DNA of 35,795 bases, from assembly GCA_020445415.1 (NCBI GenBank), contig JAGRGP010000080.1, forward strand, positions 1 through 35,795. The letters run 5' to 3'. A program made the translations under genes and the position numbers. Positions 8,802-17,308 of this stretch are shown here, piece after piece. The first letter of the stretch is position 1, and every line of letters begins with the position of its first letter. The notes below the pieces were generated by a model. That model saw only the letters and a program-made list of their open reading frames with translations. It did not search any database and was not told the DNA's origin. Source of the stretch: Gammaproteobacteria bacterium (GTDB lineage Bacteria > Pseudomonadota > Gammaproteobacteria > Chromatiales > Chromatiaceae).

Positions 8802-10292
8802 TTAAGTCACCGGAACGGGCCTGTTCGGAGATTCCGACTCCGGTGTAACCGCTTTACACCGCGGCATTTTCCGTAAGATGTCTTCTGTGGAGTGGTCGGC
8901 GATGTCTCGGATATACCAGTTTCCCTCACGATTGACACTTTGGTAACCCGGCAGCGTGATCACGAGATCAACGGTTAGGCGGTGCACGATCTCGGGCGCT
9001 ATGCGTAGCCGTATTGTTTGGGCTTCGAGGATTGCTTGTTTTACGTCGAATTCGAACTGCTCTTCTCTATAGTGTTTGTATTCTGATGTATCTTCAATCG
9101 TTTCGCGCAACGCGTCATAGAGTTCCTCCCATTGCTCATCAGTTACTTCTCCGCCTAACACCGAGATAACTTTATCGATAAGCCTATCGATAGCGGTGTT
9201 GATCCAGTCGGTTTCGATGTCATCGCGAAGCACCCGTTCTTCTTCCCAGCTTAGTAAACCTATCTGGTCAATAGCGTACTCCTTGGGTTCGTCATCTGAA
9301 TCCGGCGTTATGCAATGGGGGCTGGACGGAATAAGTTTAACGAGTTTATTGTGTTCAAACCGGTATTTCGTGGACCCTTCAGTCAACGCGCTTGCATGAG
9401 CTAGGGCGTAAATCCCATCTTCTACGTCGTTTTCTATGTGCTCGAAAGATTCTCGATCAGTTGCATACTCATTGGTCTCGAGAATGCCTTTCCAGTTCGC
9501 CACACCATACAAAATTCGCGTAACAAAATTTAATGAATTCAATTCAAGGTCACGCGGATAGACACGGGAAAAAACCTCGAAATGTTTGGTTCCATCGCTT
9601 TGTTGTCAGATCAAGCCGAGTCAGCGCTTCAACGCCAAAATCACCTGCTAGTTCGCCACGGAATTCATCGACCTTCTTTCGTAGCAGCGTATTCGAATAG
9701 ATCGAGTTGCCGAACCAATTGCTCAACAATATCCTCGTTGTCGCCCTTACGTGCAGACTTCACACAGTCGGCGAGGCCTCCGTTCAATTCATCTAGGATC
9801 GGTAGAAATCTCGCTTGGGTTCCACCGTTGGCGTCCTCGTGATCGTAAAATTCAACGCCTGTAAGCAATGCCGCGCTAAAGCGAACCGTATCCAAAATGG
9901 CGTACCTAATCTTCTTACCGTTGTCGTCCGTTTCCTTATTAACGTCACTTAGAAATATCTCCAACTCGTCCTTTACCGATATTGACCGCTTTATCCGCAC
10001 ATAGATATCGAAAGGCAGTCCCGCGATCAGCTCAAAACTTAGGTAAACATTGTCGGGATCATATTCAGAGAAGTCATGTGTCTTAACCTTAAAGGCATCT
10101 GGATTAACCATTTGATAGGCGGAACCCGGATAAGGTTGATAGGTCCTGCGGGCATTTGCATAGGCTGCTACCGTCGCCTCGTCTCCGTCTCGAATGCTAC
10201 TGTTCGTGGGAGATATCAGTACTTGGAGTACGTGCCGCAGGGCCTAAGATCAACTCCAGATCGAAATCGGAAACAACGGCATTTAAACTCAT
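8802..10292 (-). pseudogene. Unrecognised gene of about 495 codons broken by three frame changes
   Basis: I do not recognise the family. ATG 10292 has a GAGGAG ribosome site 10 bases upstream and begins MSLNAVVSDFDLELILG, but hits a stop at 10197-10199. The adjacent frame is open from about 10240 and reads DGDEATVAAYANARRTYQ, then a 148-residue ORF (10111-9665). A third frame continues with VDEFRGELAGDFGVEALTRL from about 9680, and a fourth segment, in the first frame again, reads HFEVFSRVYPRDLELNS into a 246-residue ORF (9542-8802). Each junction requires skipping one extra base in the same direction, and the frames overlap at each junction. The product would be soluble and acidic, with no membrane segment or known catalytic motif. 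It is either a decayed gene or an intact gene carrying sequencing indels; one overlap region includes a run of six T (9560-9600 area). It is divergent from the DUF4062-hydrolase gene. Confidence 0.6.
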
Positions 10293-10821
10293 GACGAAAT
10301 GCTCCTCGATTGACAAGACTCAGGTGTGGATAGATGGGAACCTTGCATCCCAATCACGGCATCAACTCCAATGCTCCAATTATTCGGTATTTCACATGGC
10401 AACTTGTTTTAAATCAACGCCGGAGCTTTTAACATCTCGACCCGATAGCGAAAAATCATGTAGTTTCGAGTTTCCACGAAAATCGAGACGCATAGGTAGC
10501 CCTGTCCGGCATGAAGTTAACAACAAACTATTCGGCAAAGCTGGCGGAAGCTGCCTTGGGTAATCGGGTGGGAGAGCGATACCCGTTTGCCGGTTTACTG
10601 CTGCTGGAACTGAGCAACAAGGTTGTCTATTCTCTTCAGGGTCTGTTACAAAGCTATTTGCGTGCGAGCAAATGCCAGCGATCACATTCACTGCTAAACA
10701 TAGACGGTAGTCGGGCATGAAATGAATTCCAAGCTGGCTGGGGGGGTTAATTTTACGCTTTGCCGCAGATGGGAATACCTCCAGTTGGGGACAAGGATAA
10801 TGTCAGCCGGGGATAAACTAG
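10293..10821. other. Divergent intergenic region upstream of the DUF4062-hydrolase gene
   Basis: About 530 bases with no supported gene. Short open frames exist on both strands (for example 10392-10718 minus and 10511-10720 plus), but they have no ribosome sites or recognisable motifs and look like chance frames. The region must contain the promoters of both flanking divergent genes. I could not pick out a convincing promoter. Confidence 0.4.
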
Positions 10822-12792
10822 ATGGTAAAGATCTACATCTCCTCCACGTTTGAGGATCTCAAGGAGTACCGGGAAGCCGTTGTGCAACTCCTGAAGAAAG
10901 GCGGTGGACGTGAAATCCTCGCAATGGAGGATTACCTTGCCAAAGATCAGCGCCCGTTGGAAAAGTGTCTGGATGACGTTGCAGCGAGCGATGTCTATAT
11001 CGGCATATTCGCCTGGCGTTACGGTTTCATTCCCAAACAAAACAACCCTGATCAAAAATCCATTACCGAGCTGGAGTATCGCAAGGCCAAGGAAGTAGCC
11101 GGTAAGGCTTACACTTTTTTGGTAAAGGAGGATGTTCCCTGGCCAAGACACTTCCAGGACGACGTGACCCGCGAGGGCGACAGCGGCGCGCGGATAGCAG
11201 CATTTAAATCCGAGCTGAGAGAAAACTCGGTGGTAAATTATTTTTCAAACAAGGCCGAGCTAGCGGGGCTGGTGACGGCTGTAGTGGCTGGCTGGGAGAA
11301 GAAACATCACGCCTACCCCGAGGGGAATGCGCAACACGGATACCCCTCGCCACTGACTGGCGCAATTCGCATTGTTATCCCTTCGCAAGATACGCCGCCA
11401 AATGTGACGCTCAAGTTGACTCCCGCCCAGGTATCCGGCGGCGTTGTCATCGAATTTGTGGCCGAAGGCGTACGTCAAGCGGAAGCGGTAGTGCCTGCTT
11501 CGCATTCACCGCCTGAGACGATAGAGGTTGCAGAGGACGATATCCTTGCTTTGGAGTATGTCGATGGTACGGAGCAGTTTCTGACCGCTAACGAGATGCG
11601 CGAAGAGCTGGCTTCCAGTGCGCTGGTGGATCGAGCCCCCGCTGCTTCTGGTGGTGCAGGGTTCGGTGGCAATATCCTCAAATCGCTGCAGGTGCTTAGC
11701 ATTGATGATGCCTACTTCGATGGGTCAGGCAAGGTACCACGGGAGAGGGTGCTCGAACTGGAACATCGGCTGAGGCCTTCACCGGGAATTTTCCAATTTG
11801 CAGATCCCGATAAAATGGGCGATCCAGTCGATCCGTCGGCGTTCACCAAGAATAACGGACCGCTTTTACTGTTTATGCACGGCCCCGGAATGCGCAATGC
11901 GGACACATACCGAGACCTTCGGAATCATGCTGTCTGGGGCACAATTAGTGATACCTATGGGGACCGGTTGCTCGCCTATGAGCACCACACCATCAGTGTT
12001 AGTCCGATAGCAAATGCTTTGCAAATTGCCCGTTGGGTGCCACCGGAGTCGACACTGCATATGATCACGCACTCACGTGCCGGACTTGTGGCCGAACTAT
12101 TGTGCCTTCCACAGGATGGGGTGGAAGCAAGTGAGGCAATCATCTCCCCGCTGCAGGGCGCGCTGAAAGCTGAAAACGATAATGCCCGATATCATGCCCT
12201 GGAAAATGATATTGAAGACCTTCGTGAGCTGTTGAGTCTTCGTGCTCGAAAGCGCTGGCGAGTGGCGCGTTTCTTACGGATTGCATGCCCAGCTAAGGGG
12301 ATTACTACGAATCGGCTTGATCATTACCTGTCACTACTGTTGAACCTTTCTACAAAAAGCAAAAATACGCACTCGGACGGCTTACTCAAGGTACTGACAT
12401 TGACCGTCGTGAAACACCGCATTTCCTTTTTTGACCTACCTGGGCTTGCCGCCCAGCTTCCGAGTTCCCCTCTCATCCGAATCCTAAACAATCCGCGTTG
12501 GGAGTCAGAATCTGATCTGAATGTCGTTGGCGGTAGGTGCTCGTCAGCAGATATGATGCTGCCGGTTCTATTTGCTGCCGATAACTTGTACGCGGAAGCG
12601 GGCGACGGATTGGTCGCTCATTCGTCTACGAAGGGTGGGCTAAGACGGAGAAATGCCGTACGTGAGTGGTATGAAGGAAGAAACTGCTCCCATTTCGGCT
12701 ATTTCGAAAATGACCTGGTTTGCCAACACATTGGGGAATGGCTAACTGGGGATGATTGGACTCTTGGTAGCAAGAACCCAGTATCTCGGTAA
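10822..12792 (+). CDS. DUF4062 domain fused to a lipase-like alpha/beta hydrolase
   Basis: A 656-residue soluble protein. Residues 1 to about 95 are a DUF4062 domain: YISSTFEDLKEYREAV at the start, CLDDVAASDVYIGIFAWRYG, and SITELEYRKAKE. A strand-rich middle (about 180-330) of unknown type follows. From about 345 an alpha/beta hydrolase begins with LLLFMHGPG (H353) and has a nucleophile elbow ITHSRAG with S418. The late segments GDGLVAHSS (D595) and CSHFGYFEND (H624) could supply the rest of a Ser-Asp-His triad. The elbow departs from strict GxSxG (T at the first position, A at the last). DUF4062 is found at the N-terminus of many STAND/TPR signalling proteins; pairing it with a hydrolase suggests a sensor-effector protein, possibly phage defence, but that is inference. 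Start ATG 10822 is set by the DUF4062 motif; no strong ribosome site is seen. Confidence 0.72.
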   Translation: MVKIYISSTFEDLKEYREAVVQLLKKGGGREILAMEDYLAKDQRPLEKCLDDVAASDVYIGIFAWRYGFIPKQNNPDQKSITELEYRKAKEVAGKAYTFLVKEDVPWPRHFQDDVTREGDSGARIAAFKSELRENSVVNYFSNKAELAGLVTAVVAGWEKKHHAYPEGNAQHGYPSPLTGAIRIVIPSQDTPPNVTLKLTPAQVSGGVVIEFVAEGVRQAEAVVPASHSPPETIEVAEDDILALEYVDGTEQFLTANEMREELASSALVDRAPAASGGAGFGGNILKSLQVLSIDDAYFDGSGKVPRERVLELEHRLRPSPGIFQFADPDKMGDPVDPSAFTKNNGPLLLFMHGPGMRNADTYRDLRNHAVWGTISDTYGDRLLAYEHHTISVSPIANALQIARWVPPESTLHMITHSRAGLVAELLCLPQDGVEASEAIISPLQGALKAENDNARYHALENDIEDLRELLSLRARKRWRVARFLRIACPAKGITTNRLDHYLSLLLNLSTKSKNTHSDGLLKVLTLTVVKHRISFFDLPGLAAQLPSSPLIRILNNPRWESESDLNVVGGRCSSADMMLPVLFAADNLYAEAGDGLVAHSSTKGGLRRRNAVREWYEGRNCSHFGYFENDLVCQHIGEWLTGDDWTLGSKNPVSR

Positions 12793-12911
12793 CCGTCGTT
12801 TGTTGGGGCTGAAAGCGTTGGTCAGGAGTCGGATCAGTTCTCTCGTCTGATCATGTCGTCACGTAAAGATCGGATTTCCTCGCTGGCTTTGCTGTCTAAC
12901 CATTCCTATTT

Positions 12912-12946
12912 CGATCGCCGATCGATACTGGCTCGACCGGCGATCG
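12912..12946. terminator. Hairpin between convergent genes
   Basis: CGATCGCCG (12912-12920) pairs exactly with CGGCGATCG (12938-12946) across a 17-base loop. It sits between the 3' ends of the DUF4062-hydrolase gene (plus strand) and ald (minus strand), as a bidirectional terminator might. There is no clear T-run on either side. The rest of this gap (12793-13018) shows no gene. Confidence 0.45.
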
Positions 12947-13018
12947 CGGGACAAGGGCAAGGCATCGACTACCGGGTTATCGCTACACCCATGACAGTGA
13001 AAGCGGTTGCCAAACCTG

Positions 13019-14131
13019 CTAGAGCATTTCGTGAGCGTCAACATAGGTGTAGCCGAGTTCTTCGGCCACAGCTTTGTAGGTAACCTTACCCTGGCAGACA
13101 TTGAGGCCATGCAACAGATGTTCATCGTCGCCGAGGGCTTGCCGCCAACCCTTGTCAGCGATCGCCAGCAGGCCAGGCAGAGTTGCATTGTTCAATGCAT
13201 AGGTTGAGGTACGTGGTACTGCGCCCGGCATATTCGCCACGCAATAGTGAACAATACCATCGATGATGTAAGTAGGCTCGGCATGCGTCGTAGGCTTAGA
13301 GGTTTCAAAACACCCCCCCTGATCAATCGACACGTCGACCAAAACCGACCCATCGCGCATGTTCCGCAGCATGTCACGGGTTACCAGTTTGGGTGTGGAT
13401 GAACCGGCAACCAGAACTCCGCCCACGACCATGTCCGAATCGATGACAATATCGTGCAAGGCCTGCTTATTGGAATGAATCACCTTGGCGGTATTGCCAA
13501 AAAAATGGTTCAATTTCTCTATCGTGTAGGGGTTTGTGTCCAGGATGGTGACATCGGCCTGCAAGCCAACCGCCATCTGCGCAGCATTGAAACCAACGAC
13601 GCCACCGCCGATGATGACGATCTTGGCCGGTTGCACGCCGGGTACGCCTCCCAACAGCACGCCCCGGCCGCCATGACTTTTTTCCAGAGCAAAGGCCCCG
13701 GCTTGGATCGATAAACGCCCGGCCACTTGACTCATGGGCTTTAGCATCGGTAATCCACCGAAACTGTCGGTAACCGTTTCATAGGCAATGCAAACCGCTC
13801 CAGAATTAACCAGATCCGCTGTCTGCTTCGGGTCAGGCGCCAGATGTAGATAGGTATATAGAATCTGTTCTTCCCGCAGCATAGCGCGTTCACCAGCCTG
13901 GGGTTCCTTGACTTTGACTATCATATCCGCACGGGCAAAGATGTCCTCCGCCTTGCCTGCGATTTCAGCACCCACCTGACGGTATTCATCGTCATCCGCC
14001 CCTATGCCGATACCCGCGTTGGTTTCAACCATCACCTGGTGTCCATGAGCGCGGGCAGACGCCACGGATTCAGGTGTCATTCCAACACGGAATTCATTGT
14101 TTTTGATCTCTTTTGGCACGCCTATTAACAT
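13019..14131 (-). CDS. ald: Alanine dehydrogenase
   Basis: A 370-residue, full-length NAD-dependent L-alanine dehydrogenase (L-alanine + NAD+ + water to pyruvate + ammonium + NADH). It starts MLIGVPKEIKNNEFRVG, contains MIVKVKEPQ and YLHLAPD (substrate-site lysine and histidine regions), and the Rossmann loop VIIGGGVVGFNAA. The C-terminal segment MPGAVPRTSTYALNNATLP is diagnostic. It lies 75 bases downstream of doeD on the same strand. In this setting it most likely removes the alanine formed when DoeD uses pyruvate as amino acceptor, returning pyruvate and releasing ammonium. The start has a weak AGAG upstream. Confidence 0.95.
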   Translation of the reverse strand: MLIGVPKEIKNNEFRVGMTPESVASARAHGHQVMVETNAGIGIGADDDEYRQVGAEIAGKAEDIFARADMIVKVKEPQAGERAMLREEQILYTYLHLAPDPKQTADLVNSGAVCIAYETVTDSFGGLPMLKPMSQVAGRLSIQAGAFALEKSHGGRGVLLGGVPGVQPAKIVIIGGGVVGFNAAQMAVGLQADVTILDTNPYTIEKLNHFFGNTAKVIHSNKQALHDIVIDSDMVVGGVLVAGSSTPKLVTRDMLRNMRDGSVLVDVSIDQGGCFETSKPTTHAEPTYIIDGIVHYCVANMPGAVPRTSTYALNNATLPGLLAIADKGWRQALGDDEHLLHGLNVCQGKVTYKAVAEELGYTYVDAHEML

Positions 14132-14206
14132 GATTAATCGCTCTTTGTGTGAGTTGAAATTGGAATATCGAGCCTCGCATCAAGTGTAGCCTCGGTCAAT
14201 CAGTTG

Positions 14207-15577
14207 CTATGCATAGACCTCATCCACAGCCTCTTTCATGGCGTCTACGATAATGTCGGCTTCGGCCTTGGACAAACACAACGGAGGCGCGAGGCCCAGA
14301 ATGTCGCCGTGGGGCATGGCCCGGCCAATAACATTGCGTTTGAGCAAAGCGGCAGCGATCTGTGGACCTATCTTGCCGACTGGATCGTAGAGTTTGCGGC
14401 TGGCCTTCTCTTCGACAAACTCAAGTGCACACAACATACCTTCGCCACGCACATCTCCCACCTGGGGGTGGTCACCAATGGCTTGTTGCATCGACTGAGT
14501 GAGATAGGCGCCGACTTCACCGGCGTTGGCCAGGAGGTTCATTTCATCGACTAACTTGAGATTGGCAATGCCGGCTGCCGCGCAGATGGGATGCGCCGAA
14601 TAGGTCCAGCCATGGCCTATTGGTCCCAGCTTTGCCGTACCTTCTTCCAATACCTTCCAGACCTTGTCCGAAATGACCGAGCCGGATAAAGGCGCATACG
14701 CTGATGTCATCCCTTTGGCGAGGGTGATGATATCGGGTTTCAAACCATAGTGTTCCGAGCCGGTCATGCTGCCCAGGCGGCCAAAACCGGTCACCACCTC
14801 GTCCGCAATGAACAGTACGTCGTATTTTTGCAGCACCGCCTGTATTGCCTCCCAGTATCCTTCGGGAGGTGGCACGATACCACCGGTTCCAAGGACGGGT
14901 TCACCAATAAAGGCCGCCACGGTTTCCGGACCCTCTTTGAGTATCAAGTCTTCCAACGAAGCAGCGCATTGGGCTGAGAACTGCCGTTCGGTCTGCTCGT
15001 TATTCTCCCGGTGAAAATAATAGGGTGCGTCGGTATGAACAACCGGCGATAGGGGTAAATCGAACTGATTATGAAATACCTCTAGCCCAGTCAAGGAACC
15101 GGTCATCAACCCCGAGCCATGATAACCTCGCCAACGTGAGATGATTTTCTTCTTCTGAGGGCGATCAAGTACGTTGTTGTAGTACCAGACCATTTTAATG
15201 TTTGTTTCGTTAGCATCGGAGCCGGACAATCCGTAATAGATCCTAGACATGTGCGATGGCATTCGCTCGAGGATCATTTTCGATAAGGTGATCGAGGCCT
15301 CGGTGCCGTGTCCGACATAGGAATGATAATAGGCAAGCTTGTTGGCCTGCGCCGCTACGGCATCGCTGACCTGTTTTCGGCCATACCCGACATTGACGCA
15401 GTATAGTCCGGCGAACCCATCCAGCAATCGGCGACCTTGTTTGTCGGTAATGTACACACCTTCAGCCGTTTCCAGGATGCGCTCGGGTGCTTTGCCATGC
15501 GCAAAATCCGAAAGATGGGTAGACGGGTGGAAGAAATTCTCCCTATCCCATTGTTCGAGCTGTTGCATATCAGTCAT
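14207..15577 (-). CDS. doeD: L-2,4-diaminobutyrate transaminase (class III aminotransferase)
   Basis: A 456-residue PLP enzyme of the omega-amino acid:pyruvate transaminase group. It has the HPSTHL start, GLYCVNVGYGR, YYGLSGSDANET, WRGYHGS (PLP-stacking region), FIADEVVTGFGR (PLP nitrogen-binding Asp) and the Schiff-base lysine K288 in LAKGMTSAY. Taken alone it could be any omega-transaminase. Its place between doeC and ald in an ectoine island makes it DoeD, converting diaminobutyrate to aspartate-4-semialdehyde. The start ATG is preceded by GAGGAA at normal spacing. It is separated from doeC by 31 bases, so doeC-doeD-ald form one transcript. Confidence 0.87.
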   Translation of the reverse strand: MTDMQQLEQWDRENFFHPSTHLSDFAHGKAPERILETAEGVYITDKQGRRLLDGFAGLYCVNVGYGRKQVSDAVAAQANKLAYYHSYVGHGTEASITLSKMILERMPSHMSRIYYGLSGSDANETNIKMVWYYNNVLDRPQKKKIISRWRGYHGSGLMTGSLTGLEVFHNQFDLPLSPVVHTDAPYYFHRENNEQTERQFSAQCAASLEDLILKEGPETVAAFIGEPVLGTGGIVPPPEGYWEAIQAVLQKYDVLFIADEVVTGFGRLGSMTGSEHYGLKPDIITLAKGMTSAYAPLSGSVISDKVWKVLEEGTAKLGPIGHGWTYSAHPICAAAGIANLKLVDEMNLLANAGEVGAYLTQSMQQAIGDHPQVGDVRGEGMLCALEFVEEKASRKLYDPVGKIGPQIAAALLKRNVIGRAMPHGDILGLAPPLCLSKAEADIIVDAMKEAVDEVYA

Positions 15578-15608
15578 TTTTATAGTTCCTCAGTGGCCGG
15601 GAATGGCA

Positions 15609-17105
15609 CTATTCATAGTTTCTGCAAACGTATTTTATGTCGGTGTAGGCTTCCATCCCCACACGCGCACCCTCGCGTCCGATACCAGACTGCTTCATGC
15701 CGCCAAACGGAATGGGAGCACCCGTCAATTTGGTTCGGTTAACGGCAACCAAACCAAACTGCAGCGCCCGGGTAATACGATAAATGCGTTGCGTGTTATT
15801 GGTATGCACGTAGCTAACCAGCCCGTATTCTGTATCATTGGCACGCTTGATCACTTCTTCCTCATCGTCAAACGGTGCAATCGCAGCCACCGGGCCAAAG
15901 GTTTCCTCGCTGAAAATCAGTGCATCGTTAGGCACATCTGCCAATACCGTCGGTTGGAAAAACAGCTCCCCAGCCGGATGCATTGTACCTCCGGTAAGCA
16001 CAATGGCCCCCTTTTCCTTGGCGTCAGTCACATGTTCAATCTGCTTCTTAATGGCCTTGGCATTGATCAAAGGTCCTAGATCCGGATCATCGATTCCTTT
16101 GCCAACGCTCAGTTGTGCGGCTTTTTCGGCAAAGCGTTTGCAAAACGCTTCGTAGACCGGACGTTCAATGTAAAAGCGATTGACCCCCAGGCAGTCCTGA
16201 CCGGAGGTGGCAAACTTAGCAGAGATCGCGCAATCGACCGCGTGTTCCATATTGGCATCAGCGAACACAATGTAAGGAGCATGTCCACCCAGCTCGAGAA
16301 TCATGCGCTTTACCGTATCGGCACTCTGACGAAACAGCAGACGGCCGATCTCGGTAGAGCCCGTAAATGAAATAACTCTGACCATGGGTGATTCCATCCA
16401 GGGTTCAATTATGGTTTTTGCGTCACCGGTCAACACGTTGAATACGCCGGCCGGTATTCCGGCACGCTCCGCCAGCTCGGCCAACATGAGCGCCGAAAAA
16501 GGCGTTTCCTTGGATGGATGGACCAATACCGTGCAACCCGCCGCCATTGCGGCTCCGGCCTTGCGGGTAATCATCGCCGAGGGAAAATTCCAAGGTGTGA
16601 TCAGACCCGCCACGCCAACCGGTTCGCGCCAGACTTCCATTTCGGCGTGCTCGAGGTGAGAGGTCACTCCCTCGATATTCGGTCTTTTCGCCTCCTCGGC
16701 ATAGAATTCCAGGAATGACGCCGCATAGTCGATTTCTCCACGTGCTTCGGATAACGGTTTACCCTGTTCCAGGGTCATCATCAGTGCCAGATCTTCTTTG
16801 TGATCGTTCATGAGTTCGAACCAGCGCCGAAGCAGCTTTGATCGCTTCTGCGGCAGCACCCGCGACCAGTCGTCGAATGCTTGGTTGGCGAGGTTGATCG
16901 CCTGAGCACTTTGCTTTGGGGTCAAGCATGCAACCGAACCCAAATAGCTTTGATCGGCTGGATTAAAGACCTCGACCAATTTGCCATCTTCACTAGCACA
17001 CCATTTACCGTTGATATAGGAGAACTCTCGGAATAGGGTCGAATCCCGAAGTTGATCCAGACCGGCTCTGCGTTGCCGTTTATCGAGTTCATTGGCTGCG
17101 TTCAT
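15609..17105 (-). CDS. doeC: Aspartate-semialdehyde dehydrogenase of ectoine degradation (ALDH family)
   Basis: A 498-residue aldehyde dehydrogenase, close in type to succinate-semialdehyde dehydrogenase. Visible motifs are NAD-binding TPWNFPSAMITRK, FTGSTEIGR, the general base E271 in LELGGHAP and the nucleophile C305 in SGQDCLGVNR; the 34-residue spacing is normal. By context it oxidises the aspartate-4-semialdehyde made by DoeD to aspartate. A GabD-like role is the alternative. The frame is open to ATG 17123, but ATG 17105 has GAGG at the right distance (ACGAGGTTAAAAGCG) while 17123 has none, so I start at 17105. It is the first gene of the doeC-doeD-ald transcript and is divergent from the DMT permease. 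Confidence 0.86.
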   Translation of the reverse strand: MNAANELDKRQRRAGLDQLRDSTLFREFSYINGKWCASEDGKLVEVFNPADQSYLGSVACLTPKQSAQAINLANQAFDDWSRVLPQKRSKLLRRWFELMNDHKEDLALMMTLEQGKPLSEARGEIDYAASFLEFYAEEAKRPNIEGVTSHLEHAEMEVWREPVGVAGLITPWNFPSAMITRKAGAAMAAGCTVLVHPSKETPFSALMLAELAERAGIPAGVFNVLTGDAKTIIEPWMESPMVRVISFTGSTEIGRLLFRQSADTVKRMILELGGHAPYIVFADANMEHAVDCAISAKFATSGQDCLGVNRFYIERPVYEAFCKRFAEKAAQLSVGKGIDDPDLGPLINAKAIKKQIEHVTDAKEKGAIVLTGGTMHPAGELFFQPTVLADVPNDALIFSEETFGPVAAIAPFDDEEEVIKRANDTEYGLVSYVHTNNTQRIYRITRALQFGLVAVNRTKLTGAPIPFGGMKQSGIGREGARVGMEAYTDIKYVCRNYE

Positions 17106-17258
17106 CGCTTTTAACCTCGTCATGATGTGGCAGGGGTTATTCTAGCGGTAAAGCAGTCAAGTCTTTTTCTGATTGACCAACCCTTTGGTGGGTGAAATTA
17201 CTCTATTTTTGCACAAAAACAGAGAAGTCCTCTGCCGATAACCGTGGTGTGGGTGCAT

Positions 17259-17278
17259 TAGAATAATAATATTTTCTA
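17259..17278. promoter_or_regulatory. Candidate Lrp/AsnC-type operator between doeC and the DMT permease
   Basis: TAGAA and TTCTA form an inverted repeat separated by ten A/T bases, resembling the TAG-(AT-rich)-CTA plan of Lrp/AsnC family sites. It lies 31 bases upstream of the permease ATG. The 9-mer TTCTAGCGG occurs here (17274-17282) and again at 17140-17148 close to doeC. A local DoeX regulator is encoded 1 kb away, so DoeX is the natural candidate binder; this is inference. Confidence 0.4.
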
Positions 17279-17308
17279 GCGGAGCTATTCGCTGTTCGTT
17301 CGACGGCC

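Noticed and set aside
10392-10720. Opposing short ORFs (108 aa minus, 69 aa plus) upstream of the DUF4062 gene
   Set aside because: No ribosome sites, no recognisable motifs, and they overlap each other.
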